The notes beneath the pieces are model-generated. The model worked only from the letters and a program-made list of their open reading frames with translations, did not search any database and had not been told where the DNA came from. Positions 54,839-63,249 of a stretch of DNA of 64,000 nucleotides are shown in pieces. Each line of letters begins with the position of its first letter. Position 1 is the stretch's first letter. The DNA is from Verrucomicrobiia bacterium (lineage in GTDB: Bacteria > Verrucomicrobiota > Verrucomicrobiia > Limisphaerales > CAIMTB01): NCBI GenBank assembly GCA_019634625.1, contig JAHCBA010000008.1, positions 62,001 to 126,000 of the forward strand, in the 5' to 3' direction. The position numbers and the translations under genes were made by a program.

Positions 54839-56182
54839 TCACTGGTCGGGTCCTCCCTTCGACCGTCCCAAATGGCGATCGGCCACTCGGCGGAACGCCC
54901 CTCTCTCGGAGGACGGATACTCCGGTCCCTCCGGACGAGGACAGGCGGGGGAAAACAGGATGGTGTCGCCCCGGGTGGCCTGCTCGAGCACCCGGTTCGC
55001 CGCATCTAACAATGAGGGCACCGGGCTGCAAGGCGTAAATAGACTCCACGCCGCCCGCATCGCCTGGGCCGCCTCGCCGTACACCAACGCCTGCTTCACC
55101 CGGGGCGATAACAGGGGACCCAAATCGTAAAACTGCCGCCCCGCCAGGGCACCCCCGGCGATCAACCAGATGTTCGGCGTCTCCGGAGGCGCCGGTGCCA
55201 GCGTCAACAGCGCCTTGGCCAGCGCATCCAGATGCGCCGACCTCCCGTCATCCACCCACCGCACCCCGTCGGCACTCCCCAGAATCTCACAGCAGCCCGC
55301 CGCCGGACGATACCCGTCCAGCGCATGCGTCATCTCGTCGAGCGTCAGGCGCAGGACGCGCCCGACCGCCAGGGCCGCCAGGGCGTCCTCGGCCAGGTGG
55401 GGTCCCTGCAGTTGACCCCGCCCCATGTCCCACAACCGACCCGCCCAACCCTCCCACCGGCTCACCAGCAGGCCGCGCTCGACCCCAAGGTCCGCCTGCC
55501 GGCTCGCGGCACTGAACGTGATGACCTTGCCCGGCAGCTCGATCCCCAATGCCTTCAACTGCGCCAGCGCTTCGGTCTGGATCACCGCCCAGTCAAACGG
55601 CTGCTGCCGGGCGAACAGCCGGGAAACCCGCCGCAATGCCGCATCCCGACCTTCGCCCGCCTCCGGATACTCCGCCGGCGCATTCAGCAACACCGCCACC
55701 ACCGGCCGGAAATAGTCCAGATGCTCGAATTCGCAGGCCTCCACCCGGTGCACCATCAAATCGAGATCCCGCGTCCCTTCCGCCAGGGCGGACGCCGGAG
55801 CCTCAGCCCCTCCCGCCACCGCCACACGACGGCCGGCATCCTGGAGGAGTCGCGCGATCAGGTTCACCGTGGTGCTCTTGCCCCCGGCCCCGGCCACCGC
55901 CACATGCAGGCAATAGCTCTCCCGGAACGCCAGTTCCCTCTCCCCGATCACCGGCACTCCCCGCTCCTTCCAAAACCGCGCCAAAGGGGGCAGGCCAACG
56001 GTCGCGGTGCCCAACACCACCAACTCCGGTCCTTCCCCTCCCGCAGCTTCCCCTCCCGCAGACGTCTCGCCGCCATCCGCCCGGCGCACCACCACCCCGC
56101 GCCGCTCCAGCAGCGCCGCCGCCGCGTCCGCGCCGGAGTCCCGACCCACCACCAGTGCCCGGCTTCCGGGTAGCATCTTCAT
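54839..56182 (-). CDS. murD: MurD-like UDP-MurNAc-alanine--D-glutamate ligase, divergent
   Basis: A 447-residue Mur-ligase-fold protein in the place of murD, just after mraY. The P-loop reads VAVAGAGGKSTTVNLIAR instead of GTNGK[ST]T; RDLDLMVHRVEACEFEHLDY matches the ELSSFQL region loosely; WVDDGRSAHLDALAKAL stands for DSKATNxDA, and NIWLIAGGALAGRQF for ILGG.DKG. The order of domains fits MurD, but several substrate residues differ. It probably adds D-Glu to UDP-MurNAc-L-Ala; a changed substrate cannot be excluded. It starts 10 bp after mraY. Confidence 0.8.
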   Translation of the reverse strand: MKMLPGSRALVVGRDSGADAAAALLERRGVVVRRADGGETSAGGEAAGGEGPELVVLGTATVGLPPLARFWKERGVPVIGERELAFRESYCLHVAVAGAGGKSTTVNLIARLLQDAGRRVAVAGGAEAPASALAEGTRDLDLMVHRVEACEFEHLDYFRPVVAVLLNAPAEYPEAGEGRDAALRRVSRLFARQQPFDWAVIQTEALAQLKALGIELPGKVITFSAASRQADLGVERGLLVSRWEGWAGRLWDMGRGQLQGPHLAEDALAALAVGRVLRLTLDEMTHALDGYRPAAGCCEILGSADGVRWVDDGRSAHLDALAKALLTLAPAPPETPNIWLIAGGALAGRQFYDLGPLLSPRVKQALVYGEAAQAMRAAWSLFTPCSPVPSLLDAANRVLEQATRGDTILFSPACPRPEGPEYPSSERGAFRRVADRHLGRSKGGPDQ

Positions 56183-56192
56183 GCGCGTGCCC

Positions 56193-57341
56193 TCACCGGA
56201 GCTTGATGGTGCTCAGCGCCACCAGGGCGCAGAGAATCGACAGGATGTAGAACCGGATGGTCACCTTCGATTCGTGCCATCCCCGCTTCATGAAATGGTA
56301 GTGAAGCGGCGCCATGAGAAACACCCGCCGCCCGGTGCCGGTCCGCAACCGCGTGTACTTGAACCACCCCCGCTGGAGGGCCACCGACATCCCCTCCGCC
56401 ACAAACACCCCGCCCGCGATCAACAGGATGAACGGTTGGTGTATCAATACCGCCACAATCCCCAACGCCCCCCCCAGCGCCAGCGCCCCCGTGTCCCCCA
56501 TGAACACCTGCGCGGGATGGCAGTTGAACCATAGAAACCCGAGACCTGCCCCCACCAGCGCCGCCGTGAACACCACCAGCTCGCCCGCCCCGTCCACATA
56601 CGGCAGCAGCAACTGCGTCGCGAAATTCCGGTTGCTCACCAGGTAGGCAAATACCATCAACACCGACGACGCGATCACCGTGCACCCGATGGCCAGTCCG
56701 TCCAGCCCGTCGGTCAGATTCACCGCGTTCGAACTCCCCACGATCGCCAGGACGGTGATCAGGATCCCCACCGCCGCCGCCCCGCTGAGCACCGGTTCCT
56801 TGAAAAAGGGCACCATGATGTCCGTCACCAGCGGCCGGGTGTCGAGATTCCACCAGAGATAGCCCCCGATGAAGGCTGCCAGCCCAAACTGCACCGCCAG
56901 CTTCACCCGTTCCGTCGCCCCCGCCTCCCGCCGTTGACGGCTGATCTTGGCGTAGTCGTCGTAAAACCCCAGCCCCGCCAGCACCACCACCGAGAGGAGC
57001 GTCAGTTGCAGCAGCGTGTTCCAGCGCCCCCATAGCACCGCCGAAATGTCCAGCGTGAGCACAATCAGCAGGCCCCCCATGGTCGGCACCCCGATCTTCC
57101 GGGCCGCTTCCGTCGTCAATCCCGCCTGCGCACCCGGATCCGCGTACTGCTGGCCGAACCGCCATCGAACCAGTTCCCGAAAGAAACGCGGCCCCAGCGT
57201 CAGCGACAACAGCAGCGCCGTCAGCGCCGCCCCCGCGCTCCGAAAGGTCACATAGTCGAAGACCCGCAGGGGCCCCACCCAATCGGCCCATTCGGTGCCT
57301 TCCGCCCAGCGGCGCACCCAGACACTGAGATAGTAGAGCAT
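56193..57341 (-). CDS. mraY: Phospho-MurNAc-pentapeptide transferase
   Basis: A 382-residue polytopic enzyme that moves phospho-MurNAc-pentapeptide onto undecaprenyl phosphate, giving lipid I. Motifs: IGVPTMGGLLIV, GFYDDYAKISRQ (the Asp pair), SNAVNLTDGLDGLAIG, MGDTGALALGG and APLHYHFMKRGW. It begins 3 bp after the murF stop, so the two are tightly coupled. Confidence 0.97.
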   Translation of the reverse strand: MLYYLSVWVRRWAEGTEWADWVGPLRVFDYVTFRSAGAALTALLLSLTLGPRFFRELVRWRFGQQYADPGAQAGLTTEAARKIGVPTMGGLLIVLTLDISAVLWGRWNTLLQLTLLSVVVLAGLGFYDDYAKISRQRREAGATERVKLAVQFGLAAFIGGYLWWNLDTRPLVTDIMVPFFKEPVLSGAAAVGILITVLAIVGSSNAVNLTDGLDGLAIGCTVIASSVLMVFAYLVSNRNFATQLLLPYVDGAGELVVFTAALVGAGLGFLWFNCHPAQVFMGDTGALALGGALGIVAVLIHQPFILLIAGGVFVAEGMSVALQRGWFKYTRLRTGTGRRVFLMAPLHYHFMKRGWHESKVTIRFYILSILCALVALSTIKLR

Positions 57342-57344
57342 CGT

Positions 57345-58742
57345 TCACGCGGCATGTTGCAGGGGCAACCGCTCCCGCAGGAGATCGCCCAACCGTTCCA
57401 GATGCGCCGAGCGCGAACCCTTGATCAACAGACAATCCCCCGGTCGCAACACCGCCCGCAGATGCTCCGCCGCCTCCCCGATGTCCGCCACCTCGATCGC
57501 CTGCGCCAGGCCCGCCGCCGCCGCCGCCCGCGCCGACATCGCCGCCACCGGCCCCACGGTGATCAACCGGTCGATCCCCAGTTCCGCCGCCCGACGGCCG
57601 GCCACCCCATGAGCCCGGGCGGTATGGCCGCCCAACTCGGCCATACCACCCAGGACGACCACACGGCGGCCCGCACACGGAAACGAGCGCACCGTCTCCA
57701 GGGCCGCCAGCGTGGAATCCAGATTCGCGTTGTAGCAGTCGTCGATCACTTCCACCCCGTCCCATTGCCACCGGTGCATCCGCCATCGCGCCGGGCGGCA
57801 GGCCGCCAATCCCCGGCGGATCTCCTCCCGCCCCAACCCAAACTCCGCCCCGACCGCCGCCGCCAGCACCGCATGCGTCACCTGGTGCCCGCCCAGCAGG
57901 TTCACCCGGTACTCCCCGCTCAGTCCGTGCTTCGGCGCCCGCACCGAAAAGGTCGTCCCGTCCGCGTCGGCCTCCGTCTCGAGAATCCGCCAGTCGTGCG
58001 AAGCCTCGAACCCAACCCTCACCACCCGCGCCCGCCCCCGTCCGAGGATCGCTTCCGCACCGGCCACCGCCCCCGGCAAAATCAACGTGCCGTCGGGCGG
58101 CAACAACTCCGCGATCCAGCCCTCCTCTTCAATCACCCCCGCCAGACTGCCGAAATACTCGAGGTGCTCCTCGCCCACCTGGGTGAGCACCCCGACCTTC
58201 GGCTGCGCCATCCGCAGCAGCGGCGCCAGTTCCCCGGGATGGTTCGTCCCCACCTCGATCACCGCCGCCACATGCCGATCCTCCAGCCCCAGCAGCGTGG
58301 CCGGCACCCCCACGTCGTTGTTGAAGCTCTCCGGACTCCGCAGGGTCTCGAAACACCCGCCCAGCACCGAACCGATCAGATCCTTCGTCGTCGTCTTGCC
58401 GTTCGACCCCGCCACCGCCACCACCGGCAACACAAATCCCGCCCGGTAGGCCGCCGCCATCGCCCCGTAGGCCGTGCGCGTGTCCCCCACCACCAGCACA
58501 GGCCGTCCCGCCCATTCCTCCGCCCGGTCCCGCGCCACCACCACCGCCACCGCCCCCCGCCGCAAGGCCTCACCCGCAAACGCGTGCCCGTCGAACCGAT
58601 CCCCCCGCAGCGCCACAAACAAATCCCCGGCCTGCACCGCCCGCGAATCCGTCACCACCCGACGAACCCGCTCGTCCGGCCGCACCGACCGCAGTTCCCC
58701 GCGGCAGGCCTCGGCAAGAAAGACGATGGGGCGCATCTCCAT
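57345..58742 (-). CDS. murF: UDP-MurNAc-tripeptide--D-alanyl-D-alanine ligase
   Basis: A 465-residue Mur ligase that adds D-Ala-D-Ala to the precursor. Motifs: DSRAVQAGDLFVALRGDRFD, VAVAGSNGKTTTKDLI (P-loop), SFNNDVGVPATLL, VIEVGTNHPGEL and DDCYNANLDSTLAAL. The start ATG 58742 (MEMRPIV) lies 8 bp after ftsI. murE, which normally stands between ftsI and murF, is absent. Confidence 0.95.
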   Translation of the reverse strand: MEMRPIVFLAEACRGELRSVRPDERVRRVVTDSRAVQAGDLFVALRGDRFDGHAFAGEALRRGAVAVVVARDRAEEWAGRPVLVVGDTRTAYGAMAAAYRAGFVLPVVAVAGSNGKTTTKDLIGSVLGGCFETLRSPESFNNDVGVPATLLGLEDRHVAAVIEVGTNHPGELAPLLRMAQPKVGVLTQVGEEHLEYFGSLAGVIEEEGWIAELLPPDGTLILPGAVAGAEAILGRGRARVVRVGFEASHDWRILETEADADGTTFSVRAPKHGLSGEYRVNLLGGHQVTHAVLAAAVGAEFGLGREEIRRGLAACRPARWRMHRWQWDGVEVIDDCYNANLDSTLAALETVRSFPCAGRRVVVLGGMAELGGHTARAHGVAGRRAAELGIDRLITVGPVAAMSARAAAAAGLAQAIEVADIGEAAEHLRAVLRPGDCLLIKGSRSAHLERLGDLLRERLPLQHAA

Positions 58743-58750
58743 GGCAGGCG

Positions 58751-60634
58751 TCAGGGTCGGCTCCGGGCCGAGGTCAATACCCGTGCCGCTTCCTCCATCG
58801 AGTCCGGCGACGGAAGATCGGGCACAATCCCAAGGTAGTCCGCCGCCCGCTCCGCAATGTTCCGAAAGGCGGGGCCGGCCACTCTCCCGCCATAATACCC
58901 AATCCGCGGATTGGGATCCTCCACCAGCACGACAATGCACAACTCCGCCCGCTCCGTCGGAAAGAATCCCACGAAACTCGAATGGTATCGCGCCGCCCGG
59001 TATGGCGCGATGCGCGCCGTCCCCGTCTTCCCCGCCACCGAATACCGCCCCATCTTCACCAGCGAGCCCGTGCCGTCCTCCACCACCTCCCGCAACGCCT
59101 GCCGCACCTTCGCCGCCGTCTCGGGTCGGCACACCTCGCGAACCACCTCGGCCTCCGGCTGGACCAGCACCGTGCCGTCCGGAGCCACGATCCGGTCAAT
59201 GATCTGCGGCCGCATGAGCCTCCCGTCGTTGGCCAGCGCGCTCATCGCCATGGCCAGTTGCAGTGGGGTGATGGCCACGGTGTACCCCATCGAAATCCGC
59301 GAGAAATCGGTCATCGACCAGCGGGAAACCGGACGCAGCAGCCCGGCCTCCTCCAGCGGCAGCCGGATGCCCGACTTCTGATGGAAACCGAACCGGTACA
59401 GATAGTCCCCGTACCGCTGCTTCCCCAGACCCAGGGCGAGCTGAAACGTCCCGATGTTCGACGACTTGGCAATCACCCGCTCCAGCGGAACGAACCGGTC
59501 CTTCATCGGATGGTCGTCCTTCAACTGCACCCGCTCCCGGCCAAACTGCTGCTGCCACCGCCCCTGGTCCCCGCAGAAGATCGTGTCGTGCAGATCGAAC
59601 AGCCCCTCGTTCATGGCCGCCGTCGCCGCCACCAGCTTGAAGGTCGATCCCGGTTCGAACGTGTGCGACACCGCCCAGTTTCGCCGCCGCACCTCATCCC
59701 CAGGCCCCAGCGGCGGCCGGTTGGGGTCGTAGCCCGGATGATTCGCCATCGCCAGGATTCGCCCCGTCCGCGGATCCACCGCCACCACGCAGCCACCGGA
59801 CGCCTGAAACCGCCGGACCGTCGCGGCCAGTTCCTGCTCCGCAATCAACTGCAGCCTCGCATCCAGCGTCAGGTACACGTCCCGCCCGTGTTCCGGCGGT
59901 ATCTGAATCTCCCGGGCCCGCCGCACCTCCCGCCCACGCTCCGTCCGACCGGTCTTGATGTAGCCGTCCACACCCTCCAGCGAGGAGTTCAGAAATCCCT
60001 CCAGCCCCTCCAGCCCCCGGCCTTCAATGTCCGTGAATCCCAAAACCGGACCGGCCAGACGGCCGTTCGGATACGCCCGGATCTCGTCCTCTTCGCGGTC
60101 GCTGAACACCCCCCGCCGCACCTGCCGGATCTCCGCCCGCCGCTCCGCAGCCATTCCGAAGGTCTCGCCATCCAGCGCGGCCTCGATCCGGCGCCAGTCC
60201 TCGTCCGACACCCGCCGGCTCAGCCGGACATACCGGTTGGTCATCGGCCGCCCGCGGGCGTCCAGAAGCACGCCACCCTCGTCATTCAAACGGACCCGGG
60301 GACGCAACGCCTCCCGCAAACCGGCCTCCTCCCGTTCCAGCAGGGGCGCCAGCACCCGCGCCACCTCGGCGTAATGGAGGCCCAGCAGCCCCGGATCGGC
60401 ACAAATGCTGTGCGCCCGCAGGCTGCTGGCCAGAATCTCCCCGCGCCGGTCCCGGATCGCGCCACGATGTCCCTTGATCTTGATCTGCAGCGCATGGGTC
60501 CGGTTGGCCTCGCTCAGGAAGGCCTCGTGTCGCACCACCTGCAGATCCACCAGCCGGTACCCCAGCGCCAGAAATGCGAGCACCAGCAACACGCCCATCC
60601 AGAAAAACCGGGTTCGCTGTCGGGTCCGTTCCAC
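58751..60634 (-). CDS. ftsI: Septal penicillin-binding protein FtsI (PBP3 type)
   Basis: A 627-residue bitopic transpeptidase that cross-links septal peptidoglycan. One membrane segment (FFWMGVLLVLAFLALGYRL) precedes the dimerisation domain (RGAIRDRRGEILASS). The penicillin-binding motifs are PGSTFK (SxxK), KSSN (SxN) and GKTGTA (KTG). No PASTA domains. It starts with GTG, preceded by AGGAG 5 bp upstream (60640-60644), a strong ribosome site. Confidence 0.96.
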   Translation of the reverse strand: MERTRQRTRFFWMGVLLVLAFLALGYRLVDLQVVRHEAFLSEANRTHALQIKIKGHRGAIRDRRGEILASSLRAHSICADPGLLGLHYAEVARVLAPLLEREEAGLREALRPRVRLNDEGGVLLDARGRPMTNRYVRLSRRVSDEDWRRIEAALDGETFGMAAERRAEIRQVRRGVFSDREEDEIRAYPNGRLAGPVLGFTDIEGRGLEGLEGFLNSSLEGVDGYIKTGRTERGREVRRAREIQIPPEHGRDVYLTLDARLQLIAEQELAATVRRFQASGGCVVAVDPRTGRILAMANHPGYDPNRPPLGPGDEVRRRNWAVSHTFEPGSTFKLVAATAAMNEGLFDLHDTIFCGDQGRWQQQFGRERVQLKDDHPMKDRFVPLERVIAKSSNIGTFQLALGLGKQRYGDYLYRFGFHQKSGIRLPLEEAGLLRPVSRWSMTDFSRISMGYTVAITPLQLAMAMSALANDGRLMRPQIIDRIVAPDGTVLVQPEAEVVREVCRPETAAKVRQALREVVEDGTGSLVKMGRYSVAGKTGTARIAPYRAARYHSSFVGFFPTERAELCIVVLVEDPNPRIGYYGGRVAGPAFRNIAERAADYLGIVPDLPSPDSMEEAARVLTSARSRP

Positions 60635-60646
60635 AAGGTCTCCTGA

Positions 60647-61075
60647 TTAGTGGGTTCCCCCGTGCGGCGACCTCTCGCTCCGCCCCATCGCCAGTTCCTC
60701 GCGGCGCGACCAACCCCTTTCCACGCCGCGCCCGGACGCCGGAACCGGCAGTTCCCGCGGCGGCTCCGGCAACACCACCCGCGCACTCTCCCCAGGCGTC
60801 ACCAGGTTCAGCCGCATCGCCCGCACCCGCTGGTCCAGCCCGGCCGACGACACCATCGTCTCGTAGTCCAGATGCAACCGCTCGTGATCCCGCTTCAGGC
60901 GCGCCATGGTCCGGTCCAGATTCCCCAGCTCCGTCTCCATCCGGTGCAGATCCCCCTTCAACCGGATATAACCCAGCAACGCCACCGCCACCGCAAAACA
61001 CACCAGCAGGCCCGAGGTCACCGTGGACGCATACCCCACCGTCCTCTTCGCTCCGCGATTACGTGTCCGCGCCAT
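60647..61075 (-). CDS. ftsL: FtsL-like cell division protein
   Basis: A 142-residue bitopic protein. A basic N-terminus (MARTRNRGAKR), one membrane segment (VTSGLLVCFAVAVALLGYI), a short coiled coil (METELGNLDRTMARLKRDHE) and a proline-rich tail. Sequence is weakly conserved in this family; the call rests on its place between rsmH and ftsI, its size and topology. ATG 61075 overlaps the rsmH end by 17 bp. Confidence 0.8.
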   Translation of the reverse strand: MARTRNRGAKRTVGYASTVTSGLLVCFAVAVALLGYIRLKGDLHRMETELGNLDRTMARLKRDHERLHLDYETMVSSAGLDQRVRAMRLNLVTPGESARVVLPEPPRELPVPASGRGVERGWSRREELAMGRSERSPHGGTH

Positions 61076-62003
61076 GTCCCCTCCTCTCCAGCACGCGAAG
61101 TTGTGCACTGCGCGCCCTCACGTTGTTCTCCAGTTCCCACCGCCCGGGCGTGACCGCCCGCCGATGCACCCACGCCAGCTCCGGCTCCCGCGGCCGCCTC
61201 AATTCCGGTACGTCCACCTCCCCGTCATAGGTGTAGTCCCGGGTCCGCTCCACCCCGAACCGCTTCACCTCCCGGGCTTCAATCCCCTGAAAGCTGATCA
61301 CCGCCAGACGCCCCCCCGGCGCCAACGCCCTCGCCGCCACCTCCAGCCCGCGCCGCAATTGGCCCAGCTCGTCGTTGACCACCATCCGCAACGCCTGAAA
61401 CACACGGGTCGCCGGATGCAGCCGCCCCCCCCGGGGCGCCACCCGTTCGATCAATGTCGCCAGTTGTCCGGTCGTCCTCAGCGGTTGCATGCGTCGCTCC
61501 TCGTCGATCCGTCTCGCCAGCCGCCGGGCCCTCGGTTCCTCCCCCAGCGTCGCCAGCATCCGCTCCAACTCCTCCACCGGCGCCGTGTTCACCACCGTCG
61601 CCGCCGTCAGCGCCTGGTCCGGGTCCATCCGCATATCCAATGGCCCGTCGGCCTGGAAACTGAACCCGCGCGCCGCCACATCCAACTGGGGGGAACTCAC
61701 CCCCAAATCCATCAACACCCCGTCCAAACTCCCTTCCGTCACCCACTCCAGCAGCCGGTCGTACGTCCCCCACCTCAACTCAAACCGTCCGCCGAAGGGC
61801 GCCAATCGCTCTTCCGCCGCCTTCAAGGCGGCTCCATCGCGATCGACCCCCAGCAGCCAGCCCGCTCCCCCCGTCGCCTTCAGGATCGCGAAGGCGTGCC
61901 CACCCCCACCGATGGTGAGGTCCCCATAACGACCCCCCGGACGCGGTCGCAATGCCTCCACCACCTCGGCCACCAGGACCGGGATGTGCGTGTATGCACT
62001 CAC
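61059..62003 (-). CDS. rsmH: 16S rRNA (cytosine(1402)-N(4))-methyltransferase
   Basis: A 314-residue SAM-dependent enzyme that methylates C1402 in the ribosomal P site. Motifs: HIPVLVAEVVEAL, DLTIGGGGHAFAIL, VLMDLGVSSPQLDVAARGFS then FQADGPLDMRMD, and ARALAPGGRLAVISFQGIE. GTG start at 62003. Usual member of the dcw cluster (formerly mraW). Confidence 0.96.
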   Translation of the reverse strand: MSAYTHIPVLVAEVVEALRPRPGGRYGDLTIGGGGHAFAILKATGGAGWLLGVDRDGAALKAAEERLAPFGGRFELRWGTYDRLLEWVTEGSLDGVLMDLGVSSPQLDVAARGFSFQADGPLDMRMDPDQALTAATVVNTAPVEELERMLATLGEEPRARRLARRIDEERRMQPLRTTGQLATLIERVAPRGGRLHPATRVFQALRMVVNDELGQLRRGLEVAARALAPGGRLAVISFQGIEAREVKRFGVERTRDYTYDGEVDVPELRRPREPELAWVHRRAVTPGRWELENNVRARSAQLRVLERRGHGADT

Positions 62004-62020
62004 CTGCTCGCTTCACGTAG

Positions 62021-62491
62021 CTAAAACAAGGCGTTCCCTATCCGCCGTATCCGTCGCATCCCCTGCTCCCACCAGAGCCGCAACACACGGCCCCGGCACG
62101 CCGGACTCAGCCCCGGCCGGCCCGACCCCTCGGGACGCACCACCACCTCCATGTCCGCCGTCTCCAAATCGTTCCGTACCACCTTCACCAACCGCAGATC
62201 CAACTCCCCCTGCACCTCGCGCGTCCCCCGTCGCCGGTTCCCCGGACGCAGTACCGCCAACACCAACTGCTCCACCCACAACGGCAACCGCCGTCCCGAC
62301 CGCGCCCGCCCCCGGCCCACGCCCTCGCCCTCGCGCCCCGCCGCCCGCCCGGGCGCCACCCCCGCCGATGTGCCCGCCGATGCCGTGTCCAACCGCGGCA
62401 GTGCCCCGGGTTCCGGCGGGCGATACCGCCCCGGACGCCCCTCGCTCGGCGTGAAACTCCGCCCCAGCGGCAGCAAGCTCTTGAAACTCAT
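62021..62491 (-). CDS. Unrecognised protein between mraZ and rsmH
   Basis: A 156-residue protein of a family I do not recognise. The first ~75 residues are Gly/Arg/Pro-rich and probably disordered; the C-terminal half looks folded (LPLWVEQLVLAVLRPGNRRR, LRLVKVVRNDLETADMEVVV, RVLRLWWEQGMRRIRRIGNA) and very basic. No signal peptide or membrane segment. ATG 62491 has AGGAG 6 bp upstream, and the gene fills the space between mraZ and rsmH (gaps 21 and 17 bp), so it is surely expressed with them. It may be a nucleic-acid-binding or divisome accessory protein. Confidence 0.8.
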   Translation of the reverse strand: MSFKSLLPLGRSFTPSEGRPGRYRPPEPGALPRLDTASAGTSAGVAPGRAAGREGEGVGRGRARSGRRLPLWVEQLVLAVLRPGNRRRGTREVQGELDLRLVKVVRNDLETADMEVVVRPEGSGRPGLSPACRGRVLRLWWEQGMRRIRRIGNALF

Positions 62492-62512
62492 CGCTCTCTC
62501 TCCTCACCGTCG

Positions 62513-63001
62513 TCACACCAGATCGAACGCCTCGGTCACCCGCTCGTCATCCCCCGCCTCCACCTGGGCGTACCGCTCCGGACTCCAGATCTCAAACCAG
62601 TCCAGCATCCCCGCCAAAACCACCCGCTCCTTCACGTCCACCGCCTTCGTCGCATCATCCGGCAGGCAGATCCGCCCCGCGCTGTCCGTCTCCACCTCGC
62701 TGGCGCGCGTCGCCAGCAACCGCCTCAACGAATCCGCCCGGTCATCCGAAATCTTCATCGTCCGCAATTCCGCCACCGTCCGCATAAACCGCTCCGGCGG
62801 CATCACCACCAGACACGCCGGTCGCCAGTTCCGCTTCGGCACCGGCAACAGGAGGAATCGCAACCCTCCCGTCTGCCCGCGCCGCCACACACTCGGTATC
62901 TGCACCCGCCGCTTCTCATCGACCTTGTTCTCGAAGCGCGAAACGTACAGCGGAGAGGCCTGCTCCCGTTCGCCGCCGTTGCTGGATTCGATCGCCGCCA
63001 T
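62513..63001 (-). CDS. mraZ: Transcriptional regulator MraZ
   Basis: A 162-residue AbrB-fold regulator, first gene of the dcw cluster. Two SpoVT/AbrB-type half motifs are seen: VDEKRRVQIPSVWR and DSAGRICLPDDATK, each in the family DxxGRxxxP setting (the first is degenerate). MraZ binds tandem repeats in front of its own gene and represses the cluster in other bacteria. ATG 63001 is chosen; an upstream frame reads through the operator region. Confidence 0.93.
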   Translation of the reverse strand: MAAIESSNGGEREQASPLYVSRFENKVDEKRRVQIPSVWRRGQTGGLRFLLLPVPKRNWRPACLVVMPPERFMRTVAELRTMKISDDRADSLRRLLATRASEVETDSAGRICLPDDATKAVDVKERVVLAGMLDWFEIWSPERYAQVEAGDDERVTEAFDLV

Positions 63002-63021
63002 GGCTTCGGACCGATGGGATT

Positions 63022-63072
63022 CGAGCCCCCATCCGCCCCACACCGCCACACTTTGCTACACTTTGCCCCACC
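63022..63072 (-). promoter_or_regulatory. Probable MraZ operator: five 10-bp direct repeats
   Basis: Read toward mraZ, successive 10-mers are TGGGGCAAAG, TGTAGCAAAG, TGTGGCGGTG, TGGGGCGGAT and GGGGGCTCGA, all in the same 10-bp phase. MraZ boxes known elsewhere are three or four TGGGN words at 10-bp steps, so pattern and place fit. They lie 20-70 bp before the mraZ start and may also touch the divergent queA promoter. Confidence 0.78.
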
Positions 63073-63249
63073 ATGACAACGAAGAAACGCGCCGCACCGG
63101 CGCAGAGTTGTTCGCGGAGTGGCCAGCCTCGGTGAACAACATGTGAATAAGTGCATGACGACGGCCCCGCGACGCAAGCCGAATCGCTCCCCGAATTGCT
63201 CCCCATCTCCAGCCTCGCCTCCCCTCCCGCCCCAAGGCACAAGTCCCCC

